From Clostridium sp. (GTDB lineage Bacteria; Bacillota; Clostridia; Clostridiales; Clostridiaceae): 64,000 bases of DNA. The stretch is from positions 1 to 64,000 of the forward strand of contig NZ_JAJFUC010000047.1 in assembly GCF_021372645.1 (NCBI RefSeq), written 5' to 3'. Each line of letters begins with the position of its first letter. Within the stretch, counting starts at the first letter, position 1. Under the pieces are notes generated by a model, which was not told where the DNA came from, did no database searches, and saw only the letters and a list, made by a program, of their open reading frames with translations. The position numbers and the translations under genes are program-made. Positions 44,900-52,940 of the stretch are shown in pieces.

Positions 44900-44983
44900 T
44901 TATAATAAAACACATAAATTATAAATAAAAATTATTTTCATAATTAGTTGAATTAAATAAATAATGTAATTTGCTATTTGTTT

Positions 44984-45011
44984 TGTCAGATTTTAAGGTG
45001 ACATTACGAAA
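44984..45011 (+). promoter_or_regulatory. ECF-type promoter motif, array copy 3
   Basis: TGTCAG, 16 bases, ACGAAA, in a context closest to copy 1 (TTTGTTTTGTCAGATTTT...GACATTACGAAAT). It precedes a sigma stub and anti-sigma gene 2. Confidence 0.65.
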
Positions 45012-45059
45012 TGCATTATATAAATCAAATTAAGGCATTTTTTTGGAAGTTTTAAAGAA

Positions 45060-45170
45060 TATACCATTCATATCAGAGTTTTAAGGATTTTTCTGAGAAT
45101 CTTGGTTTGAAAGTTAATACTATTGATAAAAAGGCATCTAGATGCATGCAGAAGCCCAAAAATTATTAGG
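45060..45170 (+). pseudogene. 3' stub of an ECF sigma gene (array unit 2b)
   Basis: Encodes the end of the same sigma factor: a YQSFKDFSENLGLKVNTIDKKAS-like stretch (in parts), then RCMQKPKNY and a stop, just before anti-sigma gene 2. Everything upstream of the sigma-4 helix-turn-helix is missing. Confidence 0.75.
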
Positions 45171-45184
45171 AGGGATTTTTAGAA

Positions 45185-46204
45185 GTGGAAAACAAATTGT
45201 TGGAAAATTTAGATGGTTTAAATATTAAGAACACTACTTTATTATTAGATAAAGATATTAATTTATCAGTGGATTATTTTACTAGGAAACGTATTGAAAA
45301 GTCCATAAAGAAAAAGACAGGTTATTATGAAAAGAGAAATATTGTTATAGAAAAGATAAGTGATACTTTAGGAGGAATTTTCATAAAAAAAAAGATAGCG
45401 TTAGCATTAGCAGTTGGGGTAATGTTAATTTCAAGTGGAGGCGGATATGCATATGCTAAAGCTCCAGTGGCGTATGTTAGTATGGATATTAATCCAAGCG
45501 TTGAATTAGGTGTAAATGTTTTTGAAAAAGTAGTATCAGTTGAAGCGTATAATGAAGATGGTGAAAAAATATTAGAAGGTACTAATTTATTAAACTCTGA
45601 GATTGATTATGCAGTTAGTATTGTAATTTCAAATGCCATTTCTGAAGGATATATAAATGAGGATGGTTCATCTGCAATTGAAATTACTACATCTACAAAT
45701 AAAGAAAAGGTTGCAACCAAATTAGATGAATCTTTAAAAGAAGTTGCTGATGAAACATTAAATAACAGTAATTTTGATGCTGAAGTTAAAACCGAAAAAG
45801 TTGCTCTTGCAAGAAGAGATGAAGCAAGAAAACTTGGAATAACACCTGGTAAGTTAAATCTTATACAAAAGCTTCAAGAATTAGATCCAACTATAAATAT
45901 AGATGATTATAAATCTAGTTCTGTAAAGGACATACAAAAGAAAACTAAAGAATTAAGAAAAGATTATAAGAGTAATGAAGTCACTGCAGATGATAGTACA
46001 AACACTAATACAAGTGTTGATGTAATTACTTATGAGAATACTGATAATTCTTCTAATAATAATGCTAATAGTAAAAAAGAAGAAAATAATAGTGCAAATA
46101 ATAAAGAAAAAGATACTACAAATACATCCGAAAAACAAAATAATAGTAATAATTTAAATTCACAAAATAATAATAGCAATAAAGAGAAAAATAAGAATAA
46201 TTAA
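45185..46204 (+). CDS. RsgI-type anti-sigma factor (array unit 2b)
   Basis: 339 residues, GTG start after AGGAGGGATTTTTAGAA. It has the same layout as the other two copies: N-terminal sigma-binding domain, membrane helix at about 71-90, YVSMDINPSVELGVN with Asn-Pro at 103-104, ARRDEARKLGITPGKLNL, and a Ser/Asn/Lys-rich tail, here the shortest (about 80 residues). The internal start-like Met before the membrane helix found in units 1 and 3 (GGIFMKK) is Ile here (GGIFIKK). It has no intact sigma gene of its own. Confidence 0.85.
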   Translation: MENKLLENLDGLNIKNTTLLLDKDINLSVDYFTRKRIEKSIKKKTGYYEKRNIVIEKISDTLGGIFIKKKIALALAVGVMLISSGGGYAYAKAPVAYVSMDINPSVELGVNVFEKVVSVEAYNEDGEKILEGTNLLNSEIDYAVSIVISNAISEGYINEDGSSAIEITTSTNKEKVATKLDESLKEVADETLNNSNFDAEVKTEKVALARRDEARKLGITPGKLNLIQKLQELDPTINIDDYKSSSVKDIQKKTKELRKDYKSNEVTADDSTNTNTSVDVITYENTDNSSNNNANSKKEENNSANNKEKDTTNTSEKQNNSNNLNSQNNNSNKEKNKNN

Positions 46205-46227
46205 TACAACAAAAGTCCTGCAAGCAC

Positions 46228-46270
46228 ATTTACGTAGAACTATTGACATAAGGATAGTTTCTACGTAAAT
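46228..46270 (+). terminator. Hairpin after anti-sigma gene 2
   Basis: ATTTACGTAGAA-CTAT pairs with ATAG-TTTCTACGTAAAT around a 10-base loop. The T tract is poor. Confidence 0.6.
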
Positions 46271-46311
46271 AATTAAGATAATAATAAATATTATGTTTTT
46301 TATTAACTTTT

Positions 46312-46339
46312 TGTCAGATTTACTAATTGTATTACGAAA
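46312..46339 (+). promoter_or_regulatory. ECF-type promoter motif, array copy 4
   Basis: TGTCAG, 16 bases, ACGAAA, 40 bases upstream of the intact sigma gene. The fit to a -35/-10 pair and its repetition before every cassette suggest autoregulation by this sigma factor. Confidence 0.68.
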
Positions 46340-46379
46340 TATATTATATAAATCAAATTTGATAGAAAGAAGGTGCACT

Positions 46380-46934
46380 TTGATTTCTGATATTGAATTA
46401 CTTAAGTTATTGAATAATAAGCCCGAAGTAGGTCTAAAAATGATGATGGATAACTACATGGCACTTATTTATACAATAATATTTAATAAAATTTCCGGTA
46501 TGTATTCAAAAGAAGATATAGAAGAATGTGTAAGTGATGTCTTTTTTGAAGTATTTCATTACAAAAATAGAATTGATCTGGAAAAGGGATCAATTAAAGC
46601 ATTTTTAGCAATTATAGCAAAAAGAAAAGCCATAGATATGTATAGAAAAAATAAGAATAATAATCACATCCATATAGATGATGTATCACAAGATTTATAT
46701 AGTATAGTAGATGATGTAGCTGATTCAATATTATTAAAAGAGAGTAATTCAGTGTTAATAGATGCTATAAAGTCTTTAGGGGAACCTGATAGTGAAATAA
46801 TTATAAGAAAGTATTATTTGTATCAAAGTTCAAAAGATATTTCTAAGAATATTGGTTTGAAGGTTAATACTATTGATAAAAAAGTATCCAGATGTATGCA
46901 AAAACTAAAAAAAGTGCTAGGAGGGATTATATAA
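46380..46934 (+). CDS. ECF-type RNA polymerase sigma factor (intact copy of the array)
   Basis: TTG start after AGAAGGTGCACT; 184 residues. Sigma-2: ALIYTIIFNKISGMYSKEDIEECVSDVF and IAKRKAIDMYRKNKNN (core binding and -10 contact). Sigma-4: LGEPDSEIIIRKYYLYQSSKDISKNIGLK, then the recognition helix VNTIDKKVSRCMQKLKKVL. The spacer between them is acidic (HIDDVSQDL...). The TAA is immediately followed by the GTG of the anti-sigma gene, so the pair is translationally coupled. It is the only complete sigma gene of the array and probably reads the four promoter motifs found here; target genes elsewhere are unknown. Confidence 0.88.
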   Translation: MISDIELLKLLNNKPEVGLKMMMDNYMALIYTIIFNKISGMYSKEDIEECVSDVFFEVFHYKNRIDLEKGSIKAFLAIIAKRKAIDMYRKNKNNNHIHIDDVSQDLYSIVDDVADSILLKESNSVLIDAIKSLGEPDSEIIIRKYYLYQSSKDISKNIGLKVNTIDKKVSRCMQKLKKVLGGII

Positions 46935-48128
46935 GTGGAAGATAAATTATTTGAAGTATTAGATAATTTGAATATTAGAGACACTAAATTACTATTAGAT
47001 AAAGATATTAACTTATCATTAGATTCTTCTACTAGAAAACGTATTGAAAGATCTATAAAGAAGAAGACAGGCTATTATAATGAAAATAATATAATTATAA
47101 ATAAAATAAATAATCTTTTAGGGGGAATTTTTATGAAAAAAAGAATAGCTTTAGCTCTATCGGTTGGTGCAATTTTAAGTTTAGGTGGAGGAACATATGC
47201 ATATGCTAAGACACCAGTCGCATACGTGAGTTTAGATATTAATCCAAGTGTTGAATTAGGTGTAAATGCTTTTGATAAAGTAGTATCAGTTGAAGCCTAT
47301 AATGATGATGGTGAAAAGGTATTAGAAGGTACTAATTTAATAAACTATGATATTGATAATGCTGTTAGTACTGTAATTTCAGATGCAATTTCTGATGGAT
47401 ATATTCATGCGGATGGTTCATCTGCAATCGAAATTACTACGTCTACAGACAAGGAAAAAGTTGCAACTGAATTAGAAGAATCTTTAAAAAATGTAGCTGA
47501 TGAAACATTAAATAACAATGATGTAGAGGCTGAAGTTGAAACTGAAAAAGTAGCTCTTGCAAGAAGAGATGAAGCAAGAAAACTTGGAATAACACCTGGT
47601 AAGTTAAATCTTATACAAAAGCTTCAAGCAATAGATCCAACAATAAATGTAGAAGATTATAAATCTAGTTCTGTAAAGGACATTCAAAAGAAAACTAAAG
47701 AATTAAGAAAAAATAGTAAGAGTGATGAGGTTACTATAGATAATAGCACAAATACTGAAATAAATACGGATACAAATGCGGATGTAGTTACTGGAGAAAG
47801 TACTCAAGAGGGAACTTTATCTAAAACATCAGTTGATTCAGAAGAAGCTACAGTTATAGAACGAGAAAGAAATAGTAATTGTTCTAATAATAAAGATAAT
47901 GCTAAAAAAGAAGAAGACAGTAATTTAAATAGTAAACAAGAAGAAAAGAGTAATGGCAATGAAGAAAAAAAGACTACAACTACAACAACTCAAAAACAAA
48001 ATAATGGTAACAATGTAAATTCACAAGAAAATAATAATTCTTCAAATTCAGAAAAGAGTAATTCATCAAATTCAAAAAGCAATAATAATTCAAGCTCACA
48101 AAATAAAGGCAAAAGCAAGAATAACTAA
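46935..48128 (+). CDS. RsgI-type anti-sigma factor (array unit 3, paired with the intact sigma gene)
   Basis: 397 residues. The GTG start abuts the sigma stop; the ribosome-binding site AGGAGGG lies in the last sigma codons. N-terminal domain 1 to about 69, membrane helix 71-90, YVSLDINPSVELGVN with Asn-Pro at 103-104, ARRDEARKLGITPGKLNL at about 205-222, then a tail of about 150 residues rich in Asn, Ser, Lys, Glu and Thr that is the longest of the three. The tail probably crosses the cell wall. What it senses is unknown, since no known ligand-binding module is visible. Confidence 0.88.
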   Translation: MEDKLFEVLDNLNIRDTKLLLDKDINLSLDSSTRKRIERSIKKKTGYYNENNIIINKINNLLGGIFMKKRIALALSVGAILSLGGGTYAYAKTPVAYVSLDINPSVELGVNAFDKVVSVEAYNDDGEKVLEGTNLINYDIDNAVSTVISDAISDGYIHADGSSAIEITTSTDKEKVATELEESLKNVADETLNNNDVEAEVETEKVALARRDEARKLGITPGKLNLIQKLQAIDPTINVEDYKSSSVKDIQKKTKELRKNSKSDEVTIDNSTNTEINTDTNADVVTGESTQEGTLSKTSVDSEEATVIERERNSNCSNNKDNAKKEEDSNLNSKQEEKSNGNEEKKTTTTTTQKQNNGNNVNSQENNNSSNSEKSNSSNSKSNNNSSSQNKGKSKNN

Positions 48129-48179
48129 TTAAATCATAAGAAAGTATGAAAAAATAATTAAATAAAATTATACTTAAGA

Positions 48180-48220
48180 AAAGATAGGATAGTTCAAAAA
48201 GTAAACTATCCTATCTTTCT
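48180..48220 (+). terminator. Terminator closing the sigma/anti-sigma array
   Basis: AAAGATAGGATAGTT and AACTATCCTATCTTT flank a loop of about 10 bases, followed by CTTTAT. Confidence 0.88.
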
Positions 48221-48310
48221 TTATATTGTTAAATTTGTTTTATTTAATAAGGTAATTCTATAACTAATTTTTATAGGTTAATAAACAAAAAAAATGTTCT
48301 AATTATGTAT

Positions 48311-48400
48311 ATAAGTTGTGATAATGAAATTATATTGTAGATAGCAACTTCAATCTTAAAAAGTTAATGCTACTATAAACTCTTTACTGCAACTTATATA
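48311..48400 (+). repeat. Structured intergenic element, family B, copy 1
   Basis: Starts ATAAGTTGTGATAATGAA and ends CTTTACTGCAACTTATATA; the ends pair (TATAAGTTG with CAACTTATA). It aligns over its length with 60979-61066, sharing GTTGYGATAATGAA, TTATATT, and TCTTTA-YGCAACTTATATA. Inside, TAGATAGC/GCTACTA can form a second stem. The remaining 48230-48738 is extremely AT-rich and holds no gene. Confidence 0.55.
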
Positions 48401-48738
48401 TAAGTTTAGTTAATATAATTATTATTGTCTGTGATTTTATCACATAATTATAATTTTACTTTTGATAGTTACTTCTGATTTTTGTGAATTTTGAATTTTA
48501 AACTTTATTGAGATTTATTTCCGTACTAATCTAGTTTTAATAAAGTTTAGTTTACATAATAATTATTATATAAATTAAAATTTAGAATTCTATATATGTT
48601 ATATGCTAGTTTTTATTCTTTCTTATATTTATTTTAGGTTAATCTCTTCTTTTTATAAATATTTCATTATTAATGTTTAAATTTAATTCTTTTAACAAAT
48701 ACTATGCATGATAATTAATGCATAAGGAGAGATTTTGT

Positions 48739-48948
48739 ATGGCTAAAATAACTGGTGTAGTTAAATGGTTTGATGCAGAAAGAGGATATGGATTTATATC
48801 TTGCAATAAAGGAGATGATGTTTTCGTACATCATTCACAAGTCAAAGAAAAAGGTTCTGAGAAAGATTTACATGAAGATGAAAGCGTGACCTTTGATATT
48901 GAAAATGGTGAAAAGGGTCCTATGGCTATAAATATTCAAAAAATATAA
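48739..48948 (+). CDS. cspA: Cold-shock protein (CspA family)
   Basis: 69 residues forming one cold-shock domain; binds single-stranded RNA/DNA as an RNA chaperone. RNP1 RGYGFISC (residues about 17-24) and RNP2 DVFVHHSQV (about 29-37) are intact. The start at 48739 follows AAGGAGAGATTTTGT; an ATG at 48718 overlaps that site region and has none of its own. The upstream AT-rich region could give a long leader, as is common for csp genes. Confidence 0.93.
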   Translation: MAKITGVVKWFDAERGYGFISCNKGDDVFVHHSQVKEKGSEKDLHEDESVTFDIENGEKGPMAINIQKI

Positions 48949-48978
48949 TAAAGCTGCCATAAAATAAAGAAAGTACGG

Positions 48979-49022
48979 GACAGTAGATAGTTTTATATAA
49001 AAACAAAACTATCTACTGTCCC
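48979..49022. terminator. Hairpin after cspA
   Basis: GGGACAGTAGATAGTTTT and its complement flank a 10-base A/T loop (18-bp perfect stem). No immediate T run follows, only AATTTAATTTTTT after six bases. Confidence 0.68.
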
Positions 49023-49089
49023 AGCAATTTAATTTTTTAATACTTTTTTACAAATTAAAAAAAGTCATAAGAAAATCTTATAACTCTTC

Positions 49090-49131
49090 AAAAAAGAACA
49101 AAATTATCTTCTGTTATTTTGTTCTTTTTTA
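49090..49131. terminator. Bidirectional terminator between cspA and carD
   Basis: AAAAAAGAACAAAAT and ATTTTGTTCTTTTTT form a perfect 15-bp stem with A and T runs at the ends, usable from both directions. The rest of 49132-49295 shows no gene. Confidence 0.85.
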
Positions 49132-49295
49132 ATTCTTCTACAAGCAACACATGTTGTAGGTTCATTAATTAACATAATTTTCAAAAGGAGAAGTTTACAT
49201 ATCTATAAAAAAACCTTTTTTGACTTATATTCTTTATGTATAACATGTTTCAACAAAACAACAAGTCTTTTTGATTTGTGACATATGACTTAATT

Positions 49296-49787
49296 TTAAA
49301 ATAACATAGAAACATCCAATAAACTAGTAGCTTCATCATTAGATAAGTTTTTTGATTGAGATATTTCTTCTATTACAATTTTTTTTGTACTACTTAGCAT
49401 TTGTTTTTCACTTGAATTTAAATTATGTTCCTTTTTAAGTTGAGTAAGATTACATATAACTTCAAGATAAGCATCTAAAGTTCCTGACTTTATTTTTACT
49501 TCATTAATGGCTTTTCTTTCTTTAAAATTAATTTTAGAAAATTCATCTGTCTCATCTAAAAATTTCTTAATACCATTTAAACTATTGTCTAAAGTTTTAG
49601 AATCGCTTACTAATCTCATATTTGATGGTTCTATTCTGCTAAGTGGCAATGTTAATTTCATAGTATTATTAAATAATTGAATTGTATAATATTTTTCTTT
49701 TTCACCTTTAAAATCTTTTTCTTCTATAATATCAATTACACCTATCCCTTGGCTTGGATAGACAATTTTATCTCCTATATTAAACAA
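49296..49787 (-). CDS. CarD-family transcriptional regulator
   Basis: 163 residues; TTG start after GTAGGAGGTAATTAT. The N-terminal RNA-polymerase-binding Tudor-like domain (FNIGDKIVYPSQGIGVIDII, with YYTIQLFNNTMKLTLPL) is typical of CarD/CdnL and the TRCF interaction domain. The C-terminal part is helical (about residues 75-163). CarD proteins bind the beta subunit and stabilise open promoter complexes. Upstream lies a long leader or non-coding RNA region. Confidence 0.88.
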   Translation of the reverse strand: MFNIGDKIVYPSQGIGVIDIIEEKDFKGEKEKYYTIQLFNNTMKLTLPLSRIEPSNMRLVSDSKTLDNSLNGIKKFLDETDEFSKINFKERKAINEVKIKSGTLDAYLEVICNLTQLKKEHNLNSSEKQMLSSTKKIVIEEISQSKNLSNDEATSLLDVSMLF

Positions 49788-49979
49788 ATAATTACCTCCT
49801 ACCTCAATAATTTAATATTTTCTTTAATTTTCTCTTGTTTTCTTAGATTTTTAAATTTATATCTTAAAGTAACTCAATAGATATATGGTGTTATGTTGAA
49901 TAAATAGAATTATTTTGATGAAGCACTCTAGATGTCCCCAATATATCTTTAATTTTTCAATAATTTGAAGGTATTCACC

Positions 49980-50215
49980 TCGAAAGCTCTAATGCTGATC
50001 CTACCATATCTCCCTGAGTACACCACTTAGTAGTGCCTCTATTATTCCTTCGTTCTGCATTTTAGAGCAGGTGCTGCGTTAATCCTTGTATACTGAGTCA
50101 TTTAAGCCCTAATGGGGGTTTTTACGTGCTTAACCTTACTCATTTTTATATGCTGTCGCACTTGCTTCTATAAGAAGCAGTCGTAACGTAATTCCTATAA
50201 ATAGCGTTTTATTGG
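49980..50215 (-). ncRNA. Candidate structured non-coding RNA upstream of carD
   Basis: This stretch is visibly richer in G+C than its AT-rich surroundings and has no open frame. Several stems fit: GCTCTAA-TGC (49986-49995) with GCA-TTTAGAGC (50057-50068); TGAGT..TTAAGC with GCTTAA..ACTCA (about 50093-50151), enclosing CCC-TAAT-GGG; and the hairpin GCTTCT-ATA-AGAAGC (50164-50178). No tmRNA, SRP, RNase P or 5S signatures were found. A clostridial raiA-type RNA is possible but I cannot confirm it. The minus strand is favoured by a promoter-like site at 50515-50542. The flanks 49880-49980 and 50216-50510 hold no gene. Confidence 0.45.
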
Positions 50216-50514
50216 ACTATTATCAAACAAATCTTAAAGGAAAAAAGGCTAAAGTAGCTATAATACACAAAAGCATAAATTATATTTTTGCGGTTCTCCG
50301 AGATAAAACACCGTTTGAGTAAAGAGATCCTAAAATACATAAACAAATGTTTTTAGAAAATAAAACTTTAAATAAGGCTGCTTAATTTATCATCCAAATT
50401 TTGTAACCATTCGTGTTTTTAAATGGTTTGTTTCTTATGCACTTTTTTATAAAAAATATTTTTTATTTTTTTGCTTGACTATTATTAGCTAGTCTATTTT
50501 GTCTTATTATATTT

Positions 50515-50542
50515 AGTATAACATATTATTTACTTTTTTCAA
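50515..50542 (-). promoter_or_regulatory. Candidate sigma-A promoter reading leftward into the structured RNA
   Basis: On the minus strand TTGAAA, 16 bases, TATACT. It would start transcription near 50508 toward the structured region and carD. Confidence 0.4.
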
Positions 50543-50680
50543 AATTTTATTTTATCATGAATGTATTAGCATGTCAATATATTTTATGAAAACTTTACCA
50601 TTTGAATATTTATTTATATTTTAGAAAAGTTCTATTATAAACTCTACTTAATATTGTAAATGTAGAATTTTCTTTTTTTG

Positions 50681-50709
50681 TTTTCATACATTAAATTTTA
50701 GAGTATAAT
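50681..50709 (+). promoter_or_regulatory. Candidate sigma-A promoter of fba
   Basis: TTTTCA (a weak -35), 17 bases, TATAAT, about 100 bases before the fba start. The -10 is perfect and the spacing optimal. Confidence 0.5.
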
Positions 50710-50808
50710 AAATTAGGAAAAGAAAACTTGATATGTAAAGTTTAATAATCAGTTTTCTTAAGATATTATAGTTATTATAATAAATATAAATTATACGGAG
50801 GTCGTAAC

Positions 50809-51675
50809 ATGTTAGTATCATCTAAAGAAATGTTAAACAAAGCTAGAGAAGGAAAATATGCAGTTGGCCAATTCAACATTAATAACTTAGAATGGACAAA
50901 AGCAATATTATTAACTGCACAAGAAAACAATTCACCAGTTATTTTAGGTGTATCTGAAGGTGCTGGAAAATATATGACTGGATACAAAACTGTATCTGCA
51001 ATGGTTAAAGCAATGATCGAAGAATTAAATATCACTGTACCAGTTGCATTACACTTAGATCACGGTAGTTATGAAGCAGCTAAAGCTTGCATAGAAGCTG
51101 GATTTTCATCAATCATGTTTGATGGATCTCACTATCCAATAGCTGAAAATATAGAAAAAACTAAAGAATTAGTTGCTATAACTAATGCAAAAGGACTTTC
51201 TTTAGAAGCGGAAGTTGGTTCAATTGGTGGAGAAGAAGATGGAGTTATAGGAAAAGGCGAAGTTGCTGATGCAAATGAATGTAAGCAAATCGCTGATTTA
51301 GGAGTTACTATGTTAGCTGCTGGAATCGGAAACATCCATGGAAAATATCCTTCTAACTGGGCTGGATTAGATTTTGATGCATTAGCTAAAATCGAAGAAG
51401 CAGTTGGAACTTCTATGCCATTAGTATTACATGGTGGTACTGGAATTCCAGAAGATATGATAAAGAAAGCTATATCTTTAGGAGTTGCTAAGATCAACGT
51501 TAACACTGAATGTCAATTAGTATTCCAAGAGGCTACTAGAAAATATATTGAAGCTGGAAAAGACTTAGAAGGAAAAGGATTTGACCCAAGAAAATTATTA
51601 AATCCTGGATTTGAAGCTATTAAAGTTTGTGTTAAAGAAAAAATGCAATTATTTGGTTCAATAAACCAAGCTTAA
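50809..51675 (+). CDS. fba: Class II fructose-1,6-bisphosphate aldolase
   Basis: Zinc-dependent glycolytic aldolase cleaving fructose-1,6-bisphosphate. 288 residues, normal for the short class II type. Zinc and catalytic motifs: ALHLDHGSYEAAKACI (Asp/His about residues 80-95), FDGSHYPIAENIEKT, LEAEVGSIGGEED, AAGIGNIHGKYP (His about 180), LVLHGGTGIPE (His about 208) and KINVNTECQ. The codons are more C-ending and regular than in neighbouring genes, as expected for a highly expressed gene. The site is CGGAGGTCGTAAC. Confidence 0.96.
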   Translation: MLVSSKEMLNKAREGKYAVGQFNINNLEWTKAILLTAQENNSPVILGVSEGAGKYMTGYKTVSAMVKAMIEELNITVPVALHLDHGSYEAAKACIEAGFSSIMFDGSHYPIAENIEKTKELVAITNAKGLSLEAEVGSIGGEEDGVIGKGEVADANECKQIADLGVTMLAAGIGNIHGKYPSNWAGLDFDALAKIEEAVGTSMPLVLHGGTGIPEDMIKKAISLGVAKINVNTECQLVFQEATRKYIEAGKDLEGKGFDPRKLLNPGFEAIKVCVKEKMQLFGSINQA

Positions 51676-51683
51676 TTTCATTT

Positions 51684-51722
51684 ATAAAAGAGGAGTATCT
51701 ATGTATAGATGCTCTTTTTTTA
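51684..51722 (+). terminator. Terminator after fba
   Basis: AAAGAGGAGTATCTA pairs with TAGATGCTCTTTTT (one mismatch) around a short loop and ends in a run of T. Confidence 0.88.
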
Positions 51723-51785
51723 ATATTTATCACTCGTATTTCTTTCTTCACAATTAAATATCATAAGCGAAAATCTCTAATTTAT

Positions 51786-52190
51786 TTATATGTATTTATC
51801 TATCATTTTAGTTTTATCAAATGTATTATTTATAATTAGTCTTAAAGCTGACTCTAATTCTACTTTTTTACTATTATATTCATTTTTATAATGGTATTCT
51901 AAGAGCCATGAATTATTTTTATTTCTTATAAGCATATTTAAAATCTCTATGCTATCTTTATCTGTTAAATTATATTTATTTAAAACTCTAAAAATATCCA
52001 TAATCTTATCATTAATATTTTTATAATTGAAACTCCTTTTAATGCACGCTAGTTCTGAAATATACATAGTATCATTTATAATTTCAAAAGCTGAATATTC
52101 ATAAATATTATTTTTCTTCTTTAAACCATCGTGTAAAAGATTTAATATATATATAAACACTCCAACATCTCCTTGATAAGAATTAAGCAT
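51786..52190 (-). CDS. Unknown protein (134 aa)
   Basis: Soluble, charged, probably all-helical, beginning MLNSYQGDVGVFIYILNLL. It has repeated short helical stretches and one cysteine, with no signal peptide, membrane helix or catalytic motif. The start ATG is preceded by an AAT-rich sequence (GAAAATATTATAGCTAAA) with no clear Shine-Dalgarno site. I do not recognise the family. It stands alone between the fba terminator and a region of fragments. Confidence 0.5.
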   Translation of the reverse strand: MLNSYQGDVGVFIYILNLLHDGLKKKNNIYEYSAFEIINDTMYISELACIKRSFNYKNINDKIMDIFRVLNKYNLTDKDSIEILNMLIRNKNNSWLLEYHYKNEYNSKKVELESALRLIINNTFDKTKMIDKYI

Positions 52191-52501
52191 TTTAGCTATA
52201 ATATTTTCTCAATTTATAAAACTTCTGTAAATAATATTATTTAAAGAAGTTTTAGTTACTATACACTTATCCAAAATTACTTATACGTTTACATTAGCTG
52301 TACAATTTTTAAGTCTTTCCCCTTTTTATATTATTCTACATATATGTTCTACTTTCCTTCTTATATATATTTTTTTGTATTATTTTTACTTTTTACTGTT
52401 AATTAATATAAAACTATGATAAATTCCAAATAGATTTTTTACTCCTGTAGTTTAAAGCTAAAGCCTTTAAATAGTATCAGTTTTTATGTCTTTAGAAATT
52501 A

Positions 52502-52556
52502 TAAGGGGGGATTGCAAAATGATTTTTCAAATCATTTTGAGCAACATCCTCTTTTT
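52502..52556. terminator. Terminator-like hairpin beside the transposase remnant
   Basis: AAAATGATTT/AAATCATTTT, extended by GGATTGC/GCAACATCC and AGGGG/CCTCT, then TTTTT. No intact gene ends here; it may be the original end of the inserted IS or of a lost gene. 52191-52500 is AT-rich with nothing recognisable. Confidence 0.6.
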
Positions 52557-52940
52557 ATGTATTTTTAAATAAACAGAGTAAAAATCTATGATAAAAATGA
52601 GTCCATTTTGAGTTAATAATTATTTTTGAACATGACAAAAATTCAATCTTCACATTATTTTTCCCTTTGGTTAAAAATCTTCGAAATCCATAATCCTCTT
52701 TTAAAACTCCAAAAGCACCTTTAACTTGAATTGACCTGTTCATTCGTAATAGAATTCCTTCTGGTGTTGTTATATTATCTAAAGATTTTTGTCTTTTTTC
52801 AATAAATGTTTTATATACCTACATTTTTCTATTATCTTTAGCTTTCGTACATTTTGATTTATACTCACAATCATTGCAGCTTTCGCATTCGTAGATGGTT
52901 ACATCTGCTTCATATCCTGATTTTGACTTTCTTATTTTAG
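52555..52940 (-). pseudogene. C-terminal remnant of an IS1182-type transposase
   Basis: One frame on the minus strand reads SGYEADVTIYECESCNDCEYK (Cys-rich finger, in parts), a stop at the VGI junction, then TPEGILLRMNRSIQVKGAFG, VLKEDYGFRRFLTKGKNNV and a degraded end. RSIQVxGAFGVxKxDxGFRRFLxRGK is the hallmark of the IS1182-family transposase C-terminus. An in-frame stop near 52800 and loss of the catalytic N-terminal two-thirds make it dead. Confidence 0.8.

Noticed and set aside
49980..50215. tmRNA, RNase P RNA or SRP RNA
   Set aside because: No tag-peptide frame ending in ALAA, no GAGGAAAGTCC or ACAGAAA core, and no SRP GGAAGCAGC-type loop on either strand.
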